From Symbiodinium kawagutii (taxonomy: Eukaryota; Sar; Dinophyceae; Suessiales; Symbiodiniaceae), in the NCBI GenBank assembly GCA_009767595.1, contig VSDK01007202.1, positions 613,015 through 677,014 of the forward strand: a stretch of DNA of 64,000 nt, read 5' to 3'. Under the pieces are notes generated by a model. The model was given only the letters and a program-made list of their open reading frames with translations. It ran no database searches and had not been told where the DNA came from. Shown piece after piece: positions 42,110 to 53,693 of the stretch. Every line of letters begins with the position of its first letter. Position 1 is the first letter of the stretch. The translations under genes were made by a program, and so were the position numbers.

Positions 42110-43340
42110 TTGATGAGTTGATGCTCCGTGGTTGACGGCTAATTGTTTAAGATGTAAATGCTTGATGATATTAATCTTTGAGATAGGTTCAAATTGATTT
42201 AGACGATATTCATGCTTTATCAATTCAATGGTGACATTAGCGTGATGTAGTGGTAATGAGATCAACTAGATGGTTTAAGCGGTTTGATGAAAAACTTTTG
42301 CAGTATGGTTCAATTATTTGAATCATAGTGGATGCATATATTGGACATTGATGGCATTGGCCCACAGCGTCGTGGAGATTGCAGCGCGGTGTGGCGCCCA
42401 GTTGGGGTTGATGAGTTGATGCTCCGTGGTTGACGGCTAATTGTTTAAGATGTAAATGCTTGATGATATTAATCTTTGAGATAGGTTCAAATTGATTTAG
42501 ACGATATTCATGCTTTATCAATTCAATGGTGACATTAGCGTGATGTAGTGGTAATGAGATCAACTAGATGGTTTAAGCGGTTTGATGAAAAACTTTTGCA
42601 GTATGGTTCAATTATTTGAATCATAGTGGATGCATATATTGGACATTGATGGCATTGGCCCACAGCGTCGTGGAGATTGCAGCGCGGTGTGGCGCCCAGT
42701 TGGGGTTGATGAGTTGATGCTCCGTGGTTGACGGCTAATTGTTTAAGATGTAAATGCTTGATGATATTAATCTTTGAGATAGGTTCAAATTGATTTAGAC
42801 GATATTCATGCTTTATCAATTCAATGGTGACATTAGCGTGATGTAGTGGTAATGAGATCAACTAGATGGTTTAAGCGGTTTGATGAAAAACTTTTGCAGT
42901 ATGGTTCAATTATTTGAATCATAGTGGATGCATATATTGGACATTGATGGCATTGGCCCACAGCGTCGTGGAGATTGCAGCGCGGTGTGGCGCCCAGTTG
43001 GGGTTGATGAGTTGATGGTCCGTGGTTGACGGCTAACTGTTTAAGATGTAAATGGTTGATGATATTAGTCTTTGAGATAGGTTCAAATTGATTTAGACGA
43101 TATTCATGTTTTATCAATTCAATGGTGACATTAGCGTGATGTAGTGGTAATGAGATCAACTAGATGGTTTAAGCGGTTTGATGAAAAACTTTTGCAGTAT
43201 GGTTAAATTTTTGAATCATAGTGGATGCATATATTGGACATTGATGGCATTGGCCCACAGCGTCGTGGAGATTGCAGCGCGGTGTGGCGCCCAGTTGGGG
43301 TTGATGAGTTGATGCTCCGTGGTTGACGGTTAAATGTTAT
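42110..43340 (+). repeat. 298-bp tandem array, four units plus a partial
   Basis: Unit starts at about 42110, 42407, 42705, 43003 and 43301. The first three are almost identical; the fourth has several substitutions. Each holds a GC-rich core (GCATTGGCCCACAG|CGTCGTGGAGATTGCAGCG|CG GTGTGG) that reads VVEIAA(R) between AG and GT, and about 200 AT-rich bases. The 108-aa minus frames repeated across it arise from the period. Confidence 0.95.
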
Positions 43341-43349
43341 GAGATGCAA

Positions 43350-44301
43350 TTATGATTTTAATGTTTGAAGCTGCAGGAGGCCGCGCCAGCTTTGCTGCCG
43401 GGCTGCCGCCGGTTTGCAGGGTGCTGGCCCACAATCACGCTGGCGCAAACTGCGCCGGTCCATGTCCACTCTGCACAAGTCCTGACGTGGACTGTCCCCT
43501 TCTGAAAAACACGGTCTGGTTATTGTTGGCGCTAAAACAGAATCAACCATTGTTGAACATGGGTCAAGCACCGGGAGATACATGGTTATTATTCAAGACC
43601 AATGAGCATAAGTTTGAATTTCATTCATGATTATCATGTGACTGGTCAATCTTTCAACATTTGGGAATGGATAACATCGGCGTGTTGGATTAACCTTGCA
43701 GATTTCTGGGGTCAGTTGGCCGGCGGCAAATATGACCAGTTCTTGAAAGTAGAACACTGATGTTTGTTTTGTTGATAGTGATGAAGGATGGGAAATTCTT
43801 ATTGGTTTTCTGTTTCTTGTAGGTATCATTTTTGATGTGTGTTTTTGAATTTTTTCATTGTATTTTCACATTTTTTGACATCAAAAAATACATCAACAGA
43901 AAAACATAAATCAATGCACAGACAAGGCCACAAATCAAGAAGTCAACCTTTATTTAAAGATTTTTCCAAAATATGTATATATATATATATTTACATTTAT
44001 ATTTAGATCAAAACAATTAATATAAATATATTCGTATTTATTTTCATATATGTAGATTTTGGTGTATTTATGAGTCATTGGTTTTTATACACAAATATTT
44101 TGTTGATTTGCATATGTTTCTTTTTGTTTTTTTTACCATTTTCTTTCAATACAGGTCTTTGATTACACATTTCCCTGCACAGGAACATGTTTGTTTTTTT
44201 GTATGTATGTAGGTTTGTATGTATGTATGTATGTACGTATGTATGTATGTATGTATGTATGTATGTATGTCTGTCTGTCTGTCTGTCTGTATGTATGTAT
44301 G

Positions 44302-44332
<31 letters not shown>

Positions 44333-44520
44333 GAAAGTAGGTAAGTAGGTAAGTAAGTAAGTGAGTAAGCAGGTAGGCAAGCAAGTAAATATGCAAGTAA
44401 GCAAATAAGTAACTAAGCACGCCTTTTGTCGCAGTTGCATTTTTTCAAACAATTTGTTCGCATGAAAAATTTCTCTATGTGTATTTGTTGTTTTGGTTTA
44501 TTGTTAAACTACTGTTGCAG
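43350..44520. other. Spacer with AT-rich and GTAT/GTCT microsatellites
   Basis: Beyond the exon at 43377, the stretch to 43830 has one doubtful open frame. From 43860 to 44060 it is A/T-rich. (GTAT)n, (GTCT)n and GTAA-type repeats fill 44203-44412 and produce spurious minus frames of Thr/Tyr/His. Confidence 0.8.
43377..43420 (+). CDS. Exon candidate
   Basis: Between AAGCTGCAG and GTGCTG, 44 nt: EAAPALLPGCRRFA plus two bases, phase 0 to 2. It fits after 41994-42088 and before 44991-45091. The GC-rich island extends to 43470, so a longer exon is possible. Confidence 0.4.
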
Positions 44521-44990
44521 GCAATGATATTCTATGTCATCTTGATCTTGGAGCCCTGCTTTCAGGCAGTCAGCTATGGTTTGCAGCAGAGCGATGGTGA
44601 TGGATTCGACCAACAGGCAATGTTGGCCCATGGGGTTTGTATCCGCTGCAGCAGGCATGGGCATTGGCGTGGTTTTTGTTGCGTCTTCCATGCCTGCTAC
44701 CGTCTCATGGCTATGGTCCCCTTGAATCATTTGAGCCCAAAAAGAATGGGAGCAGGGAATGAGCTGATTGAACTGGAGAAGCCTGGTTCAATCAAATTAG
44801 TCCCTTGCTTCTTCTTGCCGGCATGTGACAGGCGCCGTTGGATTCGTTACTGCGCCGGCGACAGGCGATTTTATAGACTGCTTAGAGTCGTGTCATTTTT
44901 GTTATTGCAAGAACTTTATTCGACGTCTCGGTATTTTAACCATGCCCATGGCAATTATAGAGTGGAGGAATCACGATTGATAATTTTCAG

Positions 44991-45091
44991 AATTGCGCCA
45001 GGCATGTCCAGCGAACAGTTGCTGCGCATGCCCGCGAATGCACATTCGGCGGTCCCGGATGCCGAAGCACTTGTAGAAATCAGATTAAGAG
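44991..45091 (+). CDS. Exon candidate
   Basis: A 101-nt island between ATAATTTTCAG and GTGTAG. One base lead, then IAPGMSSEQLLRMPANAHSA, VPDAEALVEIRLR, one base over. Both phases fit their neighbours (43377-43420 and 47067-47174). It lies within a 236-codon open frame (44479-45189) whose other parts look less protein-like. Confidence 0.5.
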
Positions 45092-45189
45092 GTGTAGGCG
45101 GTATATGGTGGTGGGGTATTCTTTCAATTTATTTGCGTGTTTTTGTCGCGACTTTGGTTGAAAGCCTTTGCTGTTCGGAGCTGCTTTGA

Positions 45190-46330
45190 CGCTTTCACCA
45201 CATTTTTGGGTTTGGCCGTTGAACCGTTCATTTTGTAAAAGCAATGGTTCGGTTGGTCACAGATGGGTGGTTGCCTTATGAATTCTTTTTGGCAACTGGT
45301 TTTCAGGGCCGGTTCCTTTTCCAACAGGGTAAGCTAAGAAATAGTAAATGCGATTCAGCAGCCATCGAAATTGAATATTACCAGCCACAGCTCACCATGC
45401 TCCATCACAGTGAAACCGCACCACACATGTTCTTTCAGCTGCTGTGTTGAATTTGCGCCTTTTTGCTTTGAGCATTCACTCACATGCTGTCATTCTGGAT
45501 CACGTTTAGTTTATATCGTATAATGTGTTTTCATTTGGGTTTGGTTTCCGGGCGAATTCACATTGAGAATATGCCGTATTTTTTCCTGTTCGCACTTTTT
45601 AGAATTTCCAATTTCTTCATTTTTTGTTAATTTTGTTTTTTCATGTATGTCCAAATATACTTGAATATGTTTTCGTTCATTATACGATTGTTTTGTTTGC
45701 ATCCGTATTTTTTCATATTTATTGATTGGTTTTCGTATTTTTTATTCATTGGTTTTTATACTTATTAGTTTTGTATTTTGTATCTTTGTATTTTTGGATT
45801 TTTTGATGGAGTTATTCTTTATCTTTTTCATTTTCTTTTTTAAGCTTCTTATTTGTTTCTCTTTTTTTATACATAAATGTTTTTCATTTTTCTTCAAATT
45901 TACATGCTTTTAATTCCAGAAATGGAATTTCGAGTGTGAAAAATTCCGGTTGTACTTTGAAGCAAAAATCCGGACGTTTCAAACATAGTTGATTGCTTCG
46001 CCTATTTTCACAAAAAATGCGCAAAAAATGGTCGGGAAAAATCTTTGTTCTGTGTGCGAAGAAATCCGCTTCACCGGGCCAAGGGCTTTGTGAGAAACAT
46101 GTAACGAAAATGCAGCGCGCACATTTCTCAAAAATATGTTTGCGACCAAATCTAGCCGTACTTGCCATGACAAAACCCCTCCCTTGCAACCTTTGGATTT
46201 CGATTGAATGGCTAAGAGATTGTATTTGCATATTACGTGATCATTTTTCCACTTGCCGGGTGAGGATTTTGAAATTTTATCAAAGTTGATCGCTTTCTCT
46301 CCCTTCTCTTCCTCTCCCTTCTCCTCTGCC
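45190..46330. other. T-rich stretch with no supported gene
   Basis: Between 45480 and 45910 the plus strand is strongly T-rich (TTTTTCATTTT). Open frames at 45880-46330 on both strands overlap and have no splice borders. Confidence 0.5.
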
Positions 46331-46338
46331 AAGCTTCA

Positions 46339-46735
46339 CATGCCGGTGGGCCTTGCCGGACTTGACCAACGAGTGTCGAATGCCAGTTGGCCTTGCTGGA
46401 CCCCAAGCGCGCGGCAGATGCCAATGGGCTGCGCCGGATTGCGTGCAGCGAGTGTCAGATTTCAAAGGGCCGCGCCGGAACAGCGAATGTCAGATCTCAA
46501 TGGGCCCAGCCCAACGTGAACAACGAGTGTCAGATGCCTGTCAGCTTCCCTGGGCCCGAACTGCGAGCAGCAGATGCCAGTGGGCTTCGCTGGGCCATGA
46601 ACATGGAGTCTCACATGCTTGCGGGGTTTGCCGGACCTGATCCGCGAGTTTCGGATGCCATTGGGCCTTGCCGGGCCTGAGCAGCGAGCCTTGGATCCCA
46701 GTGGGCCCGGCCGGACCCGAACCACGAAAAATAAG
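46339..46735 (+). repeat. ~40-bp GC-rich minisatellite, about ten units
   Basis: Consensus close to TGCCAGTGGGCCTTGCCGGA followed by CCTGAACAGCGAGTGTCAGA. Units vary from about 35 to 47 bases and are 20-40% diverged. All frames on both strands are largely open because of base composition, giving several overlapping spurious ORFs. Confidence 0.9.
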
Positions 46736-46903
46736 AAAATATGTCAGATAGAACTCCAGCGCGCCAGATAAAATGCCAGTAGGAATATCAGAAGATATGA
46801 CAAATAGCAGGCATTTTTGTGTGCCAAAGCTGGCAAGATTGTCACGGTATGTCAGAATGTGATGGTGTGGATCACTCGGAGCAAAGTAATTCAAACTATT
46901 GAG

Positions 46904-46999
46904 TTACGTCGGCATTGCGTTGGCAACAAACGGTATTAAGTTGGCCATCATCAATTTCATCGGCAAGAAGATTCACCACCCACATGTGAATGCCAAAAG
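46904..46999 (+). CDS. Exon candidate with conflicting frame
   Basis: Between TATTGAG and GTATGT. The only fully open frame reads YVGIALATNGIKLAIINFIG then KKIHHPHVNAK. That frame runs into a stop in the next island. The frame that fits the next island has a TGA here followed by ATG, so a start at 46990 is possible instead. Confidence 0.35.
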
Positions 47000-47066
47000 G
47001 TATGTTGGTGTGTGTGTGTGTGCGTGCACTTACCCGCCAATCGTGTTACGTACTGTTCTAACAAAG

Positions 47067-47174
47067 GGCATAAACATGCGGGTGACCTTCATGAAGGGCA
47101 CAACAATTGGTGCATGGTCACGCGTGTACCAACTGGCTGCTGGTCACTTGTGCAAGAACTTACCAATCATTCAG
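47067..47174 (+). CDS. Exon candidate
   Basis: A 108-nt island between CTAACAAAG and GTTTTT. With a two-base lead it reads HKHAGDLHEGHNNWCMVTRV then PTGCWSLVQELTNHS, leaving one base, which matches both neighbours (45091 leaves one, 47282 needs two). A phase-0 reading (GINMRVTFMKGTTIGAWSRV) is also open. Confidence 0.4.
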
Positions 47175-47281
47175 GTTTTTCCATGATGGTTTTAGGTTCG
47201 TCATCTCGTGGATGCTGATCATGGCCAGCGTTGGCTAAGGTCACTTCACTTAGTTTGTTTAATTTGATTCCTTTCATTCAG

Positions 47282-47418
47282 GAACATCAATTGGGTGGTG
47301 TCCCCTCATTGACGAACCAGACAATGGCAAATGTGACCGGCGAGCGTTCCAGGGGATGACAGTGGACCCTAAACCATGGGTTGGTATGAACATAGCCATA
47401 GGAACTACCAACAAGTGA
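47282..47418 (+). CDS. Terminal exon candidate
   Basis: After CTTTCATTCAG and two lead bases: TSIGWCPLIDEPDNGKCDRR, AFQGMTVDPKPWVGMNIAIG, TTNK, TGA. Convincing protein-like C-terminus with two Cys. It closes the series 41994, 43377, 44991, 47067, 47282, whose phases agree. Family not recognised. Confidence 0.52.
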
Positions 47419-47427
47419 ACCGGCACC

Positions 47428-47637
47428 ATGGCCGTTTTGGACGCCCCAGATGCCGCCCCACTGCGTTGGACGCTGCAATGCATGTTTTGCCGCCGCCCTG
47501 AGCCTTCATCCATCACCAAAAATTATTTGAAGCTGCAGAAAGGGAAGAACTATGCATGGTGGACGTATACACCGGCGGTCGGTTGCCATGAACTAGCCAA
47601 AGGGTGGCCATGCATGCCCACAAATGTTTCAACATGA
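47428..47637 (+). CDS. Short open frame just after the terminal exon
   Basis: Sixty-nine codons from ATG: MAVLDAPDAAPLRWTLQCMF, CRRPEPSSITKNYLKLQKGK, then NYAWWTYTPAV and onward. GC-rich start and protein-like content, but no splice borders were fixed. Could be the first exon of a next gene or a chance frame. Confidence 0.3.
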   Translation: MAVLDAPDAAPLRWTLQCMFCRRPEPSSITKNYLKLQKGKNYAWWTYTPAVGCHELAKGWPCMPTNVST

Positions 47638-47841
47638 GATCATGAGTAGCCAAAAACAATGGTATTGCAACAACCAAACACGTACCACCCCAGCCATGAA
47701 CCATCCATGAACCATCTCTTGGGAATCTACAAGCAAATCACTACTGATGGTTCGACAAATTGAATTAAAAGTCCGCTAGGCCAGGGGTTAACTCTAGCGG
47801 CAACCAAAACTAATTGATTCCATTGAATTTGAAACTAGAAA

Positions 47842-47907
47842 CCACTCTAGCCATCATTCATCCTTATGATTAGCCCACTCTAGCCATCATTCATCCTTAT
47901 GATTAGC
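47842..47907 (+). repeat. 33-bp tandem duplication
   Basis: CACTCTAGCCATCATTCATC and the 13 bases after it occur twice in immediate succession without a mismatch. Confidence 0.9.
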
Positions 47908-47966
47908 CACCATCAAGAAGACATTCACATCAAATTGAGGTGGCTCACATCGCAACGGCGCCTCAG

Positions 47967-48093
47967 CTCAAGTTTCCCTCCTTTGCGCCATGCGGGACTG
48001 CCATGGCATCCGCTCTTTGATCAGGCCGCTGGCGGCGGAGCACTGGTGGTTGGCCACCGCTGAACATCCCAAGCGCGCAAGCGGTTGGTTCAG
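47967..48093 (+). CDS. Exon candidate with clear donor
   Basis: From GGCGCCTCAG to GTAGGA, 127 nt. After two lead bases: QVSLLCAMRDCHGIRSLIRP then LAAEHWWLATAEHPKRASGW F, two bases over. An internal acceptor (TTGATCAG) could start it at 48020. Strong GC island; possible upstream part of the gene at 50.6-54.9 kb, though its phase does not meet the 50604 exon directly. Confidence 0.48.
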
Positions 48094-48099
48094 GTAGGA

Positions 48100-48690
48100 C
48101 CTGATGAATCATGAATAAGTCATGAGTAAACCAAGTAGCACCCCCGACTGTCAAGGCACTGTCTTGTTTTGAGAAGCGATGGGTTTTCGTCAGTTGACTG
48201 ATCTATGGTTGTTGCTCATTTGATGGCAATAGCAGCCATTGTGGTTTCAGCAAATTGTAGTAACCACCATGAAACGTTGGGTATAGCCGGTATAGCCATG
48301 ATCATCCAAGCACTGAATATGGAACAAATACATGCACCAGTGTTGCATGCATTGGAGGGAATAGTCACTAATTATATATTATAGATTGCAAAATTGCCAA
48401 CTGTTATTGAGTTGATTGATAATTGACTTATTTTCTCGTTAATTTTGAGATGATGGTTGTCCTTCCTTCATGTTGTTTGATAACTATTTTTACACAAACT
48501 GTCAATCATTGACTCCAACCATGAACCATTGTCATGGGAGTGGAAACCATGAAATGTTAAACCACAAGTAGAAAGCATCATTTTTCAGAATAAGACATAT
48601 TTTCCTATCATTGAATTTCTGGTCAAGAACCTGAGTTCATGAGTATCATTGAGTGGAAACCGTGGAAACCACGATGGTATGAGTATCCAT
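48100..48690. other. Stretch with no gene signal
   Basis: AT-rich with AACCAT/TGGTTG repeat words; no GC island. Confidence 0.5.
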
Positions 48691-48692
48691 TG

Positions 48693-48796
48693 ACTGGTTG
48701 GTGGTTTTCAAGATATGTCATTTTCCATTGCAATCAACAACTGATGAGTTGGTTGACTAATATGTTTCAAGATGGGGTGGTTCAACCACCAAGCAG
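48693..48796 (+). mobile_element. M1 element, with an extra 3' end downstream
   Basis: CTGGTTGGTGGTTTTCAAGA ... GAGTTGGTTGACTAATATGT ... GGTTCAACCACCAAGCAG. A second M1 3' terminus (GGGTTGAAACCACCAACCAG) lies at 48849-48868, as if a nested or partly deleted copy followed. Confidence 0.8.
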
Positions 48797-49012
48797 CTAA
48801 TGATCATTATCAACCATTATAACCATATTATTAACCACTAGTTAACCATGGGTTGAAACCACCAACCAGCTAATTGATGTTTGTACTCAACGTATCAACC
48901 AGAACGCCCATCGTGCCCGAGCTTCTCGGATTCGGTCCCAAGACCAGGCACCTTCTTCAGCTCCACTCGGCCGACGACCCCGAGGCGATGCAGAGCGAGT
49001 CGTTGGCCCGGT

Positions 49013-49125
49013 GGTTTCTGACTCCCGGCTATCAACGCACACCCCGTCAAAATGGCATTGTTTTTGGAAAGATGGAACAAACTCCAACCATAACTTTGGG
49101 GGTTCCCATGTTTTGAGAAAAACCC
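49013..49125 (+). mobile_element. M2 element (diverged 5' half)
   Basis: GTTTCTGACTCCCGG at the left, GGGGGTTCCCATGTTTTGAGA at the right; about 113 bp. Confidence 0.6.
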
Positions 49126-49129
49126 AGCT

Positions 49130-50600
49130 ATTTGTTGGTTTTTAATTTGGTGTCCAATAGTTTCCAGTAGTAAACAATGGTCGGTTGATGGACTCAAGGA
49201 CTGCTTTGCTTTGATGATGTTTCACAATGTTTCATAGCTGCCGGTTGTTTTTTTTGGTTTTCAACATTTTTGATGTTTTCTCCTGTAGTAAAATGGACTC
49301 ACTCATTTGTTTGGGATGGCTTGTAACAACTAACCAGAGAATGGATCAGCAACAGGTAGTGAAGGCTAGCAATGGGTTCAACAGCCAACAATATCAAACC
49401 ACAGTGGAAGAACCGGTTGTTTCTCTTAAGTACCCACGACTGATTGCAAATCAGTTGCGGTAAAATTGAAGGTCTATTATTTTCTATTCATGTAAATCCC
49501 CCACAAAACGGCTAGTGCGCTGGTTGAGCGATTGCATGAGTAGTTGTTTGTTGAAAAGGAGCATTCTCTGGAAGAGTTGAACCTCCTAGTTGCTGCAGGC
49601 ACATGGTTCTCAAGACGTACCACTTGGATCCACTCGGTGGTTTGTCATGCATGAGTGATACATATGTGGTTTTCACAGCTCACTTTGGAAGGTTTAAGAC
49701 TCTTCGGGGTTTCCTTGAAGACAAATGCTAATGCAGCTGGTGGCTGAGTCAGTGGCAATGATCTCTTGTTTTTTTGGGGTACAGTAAGCCTCAGTGTGGA
49801 TTCTCATATCAGAATCAAGCAGCGGGCAGGCATCACCCAGCAATGTTTTAAATGACCAGAGGTAAGGTAGCCTTCTAGACATGGGAAGTCAATGATTTGG
49901 GGATGGTTTTGGGCACACATTGCACTAGCAGAAAAAAACAAAAAAACATTGATACAATAGTAAATTGACATTATCGCGTGCGCGTTGTATTTTTCATATC
50001 TTGAATGACTTGACATCCGATCGGTGAGACGATCAGAGATGCATGTCGAAATATTTTATATCAGTAATTATACTATTTGGCTGATGGTTGGGAGGGGGCT
50101 AAGGAGCCAGGGGTATCCCTAAGGAACCATTATTTTAGAAAACAAAAGTAACCACCACCATTGAACTGACACTAAGCTTAATAATTAGCCAGAATTGTAA
50201 TCATCACAAAAGACTATAGTCATTAAGAGCATTATAACCACCATTTAATGGTCACGATATGTTCGATGAAATGATTGAATAAACATGACCATCACTACAT
50301 TCATTGATATTAATTAACCATTATGACCATTATATCAAATAACACTATCACCATTACAATATCACTAAACATCCATCATAACAATCATATACTCATGAGT
50401 GGTAGCCTTGACTGCAGCCATTGTCACCATCATAGAAAATGAAATCACTATAGTCATTGGAACCATTGAATTATTACCATTCATACACAGTTGTAGTGAT
50501 CACACACAATGATTACCATTGACAACACGGTCGTGTAGTGTAACCACTACAGTCATCATACCACCAACGATCCAAACGTAACGTTGCCTGCGCCTTGTCC
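49130..50600. other. Stretch with little gene signal
   Basis: From 50150 to 50560 the plus strand is a dense CCATTA/ATCACCATT repeat with C-rich polarity. An M2-like 3' fragment (GGGGTATCCCTAAGGAACCA ... AAACCACC-like) lies near 50115-50155. No coding island was found before 50604. Confidence 0.5.
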
Positions 50601-50603
50601 CAG

Positions 50604-50695
50604 TTGGTGCGCCTGGCGGCCGCTGCCGTGTTGGCGCGCGAGAAGTTGGAGGCCTGGAGCACGCAGGCGCGCAGCATCGCGCAGCCGCAGCCGCG
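50604..50695 (+). CDS. Gene model G1, exon 1 of the part seen
   Basis: A 92-nt, very GC-rich island between CTTGTCCCAG and GTGCGG. Phase 0: LVRLAAAAVLAREKLEAWST then QARSIAQPQP plus two bases. Helical and Ala-rich. The two leftover bases (CG) join with the first base of 53218 to give Arg, the first of four agreeing joins in this model. Confidence 0.55.
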
Positions 50696-50759
50696 GTGCG
50701 GAATGGTTTCTGGATGGTTGATGAACTATTCATGGATGATTAACCATTGTACTGTAGTA

Positions 50760-52960
50760 ATATGGACATAAAGTGGCATAATGATACTGATATAGAATAT
50801 TCATATACACCATATGGTTGTTTCATGTTGTTTCATCCCAGTATACTATGGAAAATCAAGTGGTATCATTAGCCATTGTAGTTATGGATGGTTCATGATT
50901 CTTGAATGGTACAATATGATGAAAACAAACATGATGAGAATATGCATGACCATTCAAAACATGATTTGTTCATGTTTGTTGAGGATACGGTTGTAAAGAA
51001 ACATTTCTTTGTTAATGATTTCCTCTAGTAAAACCATGTTTCTTGATTTTGATGGTTCATGTTTTGTTGATGATATGTTTTTGAAAGCTTAACTAGTACT
51101 GATGCTTCACTATTGTTATTTATGTTTTGTTTGGTTAATAAAGGGTAAATCATGGTTGATCATGATTAATGCATGATGTTGATTTGGTGTTTAACAATGG
51201 TGAACTCGATGGTTGACTGATTATATGATTAATTAGCTTAAGTTATTGTTGATGATTAACAATGGTAAATGATCACCATTTGTATAATGATGGTGAATTA
51301 TGATATTCATTAATAATCATGTTGATGATGATCACCATTAAGTTTAACGATGGTGAATTCATGGTTGATGATTCGTTAATGAGTGATGGTTAATTACAAT
51401 GGTCGAAACAATGTATATGGATATTTGGTGGTGGGATGAAATCATGATGTACATCAATGATCGGGAGTTGATGGTCAACTGATGTCTAATGATGGTGATG
51501 TGATGGTTGACAATGGTGAATGCATAATGAAGTGATGGTCAACTGACGTCCAATGATGGTGATTTCCCCGTTGATAATGGTGAATGATAGTGAAGCGTTG
51601 GTCTAATCTGAGGGTCAAATTCTGGTGAATTGACGGTAAATGATTATTCATGATGAACTGGATAGTGATGGTAACAATGATTAGTGATGGCGAATCTATG
51701 GTTAGGCCAACTGATGGTGAATTGATGGTCAGTTGATGGTAGAATCATGTCGCTCACTGATGGTAACAATAGCAGCATGGTTTGCGTCGTTTTCTGCCTT
51801 CAGAAGGTGAATACTGATTGACAAAATGACTTGTTTTAGGGGATGATAACCATTGATGTGGTCATGATGGCTGAGTAATGGTTTGCATTGGCTGTAGAAT
51901 ACTGGATGATGTTGGTTGCGAACGTTCATATTGATGGCTATGTTGATTTTGATGGTTATGGTAATGGCTATAGCTTGTGTTTAAAGCAACGTTTGTCATT
52001 GTTTGCAGTGGTTCATAGTGAAACTTGTTGATGATGAACAACTCACCCTTGATGCTTGTGGCTCATGGCTACTGGTATCCTCAAATACAGTATGAATATG
52101 TATCATTTGTATCTACAATGATTGGCTTACACACATGATTAGAAAATACTTACTGGCCACATGAGAAACATCATGGTTGATAGTCATTGAATGATTTGCC
52201 CATACCATTGTTGAAACATTATATAGTGATCCGTGTCTTGTTTACAGTAGGCTGGTGACAACTGTTGTTCATCATTAGGCGTTGGGAGCGCCAGGATCCA
52301 CTGCAAAGGAGGAAGGAACGTTCTGGCAAATGGCGGTACAATCAAGCATGTTCAATGGGCATGATTGTTACCTGGCATGATACGAGCTTCAACCCACATT
52401 TTACGGTAGTGCAGACTAGTGACTAGTGTTATGATAATCTTACAATCTACCACCCCTGCTCTAAGACTCTGCAAACGACACCCACCAAAAAATGCTAACC
52501 TGGGACCAAATAACATAGATCGTCGCTCCTCATCCTATTCAATGGCTCATCCAGTTGAGTGGTGAAGAACTCCAGGCATCTAAACGTAGCACATATCATG
52601 GATAGACCATGGAAAAACCAATGGCAAACCATGCAGAAACCACGGAGAAACCAAGACCCATCAAACCTGAATTAGCAATGGTAATTATCATGGACAGCGA
52701 AAGCTAAACCACTGCCCCTAAGAGTTGCCATGTGAAATGGGATAGAGTCAAATGGTGGTGAACGGAAATCCAATGCTGTGTCTAACTGTGTTTCCAAACT
52801 TTCCATATTGTAAAGGTCATTCACCACACGTTGCTGTTGTTTGGTTATGATAGGTAGTTATATTGCATGTGTGTGTTGGATTTTATAACATCAAATCATT
52901 TGTGTCCGTCATAGGATTGCTTTTCACCAGTAAGTGGAATGGGCATTGATATACATTTGT
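50760..52960. repeat. GGTTGATGATGGTGAAT-type degenerate repeats (presumed intron)
   Basis: Dense TGATGGTTGATAATGG words with G-rich plus-strand polarity, especially 51140-51760, opposite to the C-rich polarity just upstream at 50150-50560. No convincing exon until a possible one at 52964 (after GTCAG: DCGTPGVSSIHGTLLESWAR), whose phase does not fit model G1. Confidence 0.55.
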
Positions 52961-53217
52961 CAGGATTGTGGTACCCCAGGAGTCAGCAGTATCCATGGCA
53001 CTCTATTGGAATCCTGGGCAAGAAAACATATTGTCATCAATAATATGCCCTTATGCCACGTGACACCTATACATAGCAGATACGATGTAGAATTAATCCT
53101 AATATACAGCAGTAATGATAGGAGTTACGTGGTGGGTTCAAATGCCAGCTGATAGGTGATGTGTCATTAAAATCACATTATTCTTGCCCTGTAAACTGAG
53201 CACTGTTTGAGCACCAG

Positions 53218-53353
53218 AATGATTGAGAAACTGTTGACAGAGATGAATGATGTGGCCACGACTTGCCAGTTTCCGGTGGAAGGCATCAATCTACAACGGG
53301 GTCAGCTCATGGTATGGACCACTGTCATCGTGAAAACTGCTGCCCATGATCAG
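53218..53353 (+). CDS. Gene model G1, exon 2
   Basis: After GCACCAG, one lead base, then MIEKLLTEMNDVATTCQFPV and onward. Three phase-0 ends are possible: GT at 53249 (after MIEKLLTEMND), GT after CQFP, or GC at 53354 (after VKTAAHDQ); dinoflagellate introns are known to use GC donors. All three join in frame to the exon at 53694. Confidence 0.48.
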
Positions 53354-53693
53354 GCAGCTAGTCATTCCATGCAGACATGTATATGTATGAATGTATTTCA
53401 TACAGTGAGATATCATGCAAAAACATATGTTTATATCACAATATGCTTAGATATGAAAAGTAATTAACAAATCATACAAAGGTTTGCTGCGCACATTTAT
53501 GTATGAAGTTTAGATCTGTTCTGCAAAAGTTTACAAACAGAAAACCCACATCTTTATTTATCTATTTAGTAAAGGTATAAATATGAGTTCATAATGACCA
53601 ACAAGACGTCATATGCATAAACTTGTAGAAAGTCACGTTTTTTGCGGCAAAAAAAAAAACCGCCGGACCTTGTCCGACTTCTGGTGCCTTCAG

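Noticed and set aside
42237..43159. Three 108-aa minus-strand frames with the same sequence
   Set aside because: They are a by-product of the 298-bp tandem period, which places the same frame in each unit; not separate genes.
44075..44452. Minus-strand frame rich in Tyr-Leu-Thr-His
   Set aside because: Translation of GTAT/GTCT microsatellite.
44479..45189. Longest open frame in the window (236 codons, plus strand)
   Set aside because: Only the part 44991-45091 has protein-like content with splice borders. The remainder is hydrophobic/Cys-rich in an odd way, and the minus strand and another plus frame look better over 44509-44730. Treated as a chance frame around a real exon.
46253..46894. 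Several overlapping frames on both strands in the GC-rich patch
   Set aside because: The 40-bp minisatellite lacks stops in all frames; no frame is preserved between units.
52964..53059. Exon candidate (DCGTPGVSSIHGTLLESWAR...) as part of gene model G1
   Set aside because: It is protein-like and AG/GT-bounded, but its phase does not fit between 50604-50695 and 53218, which already join in frame without it.
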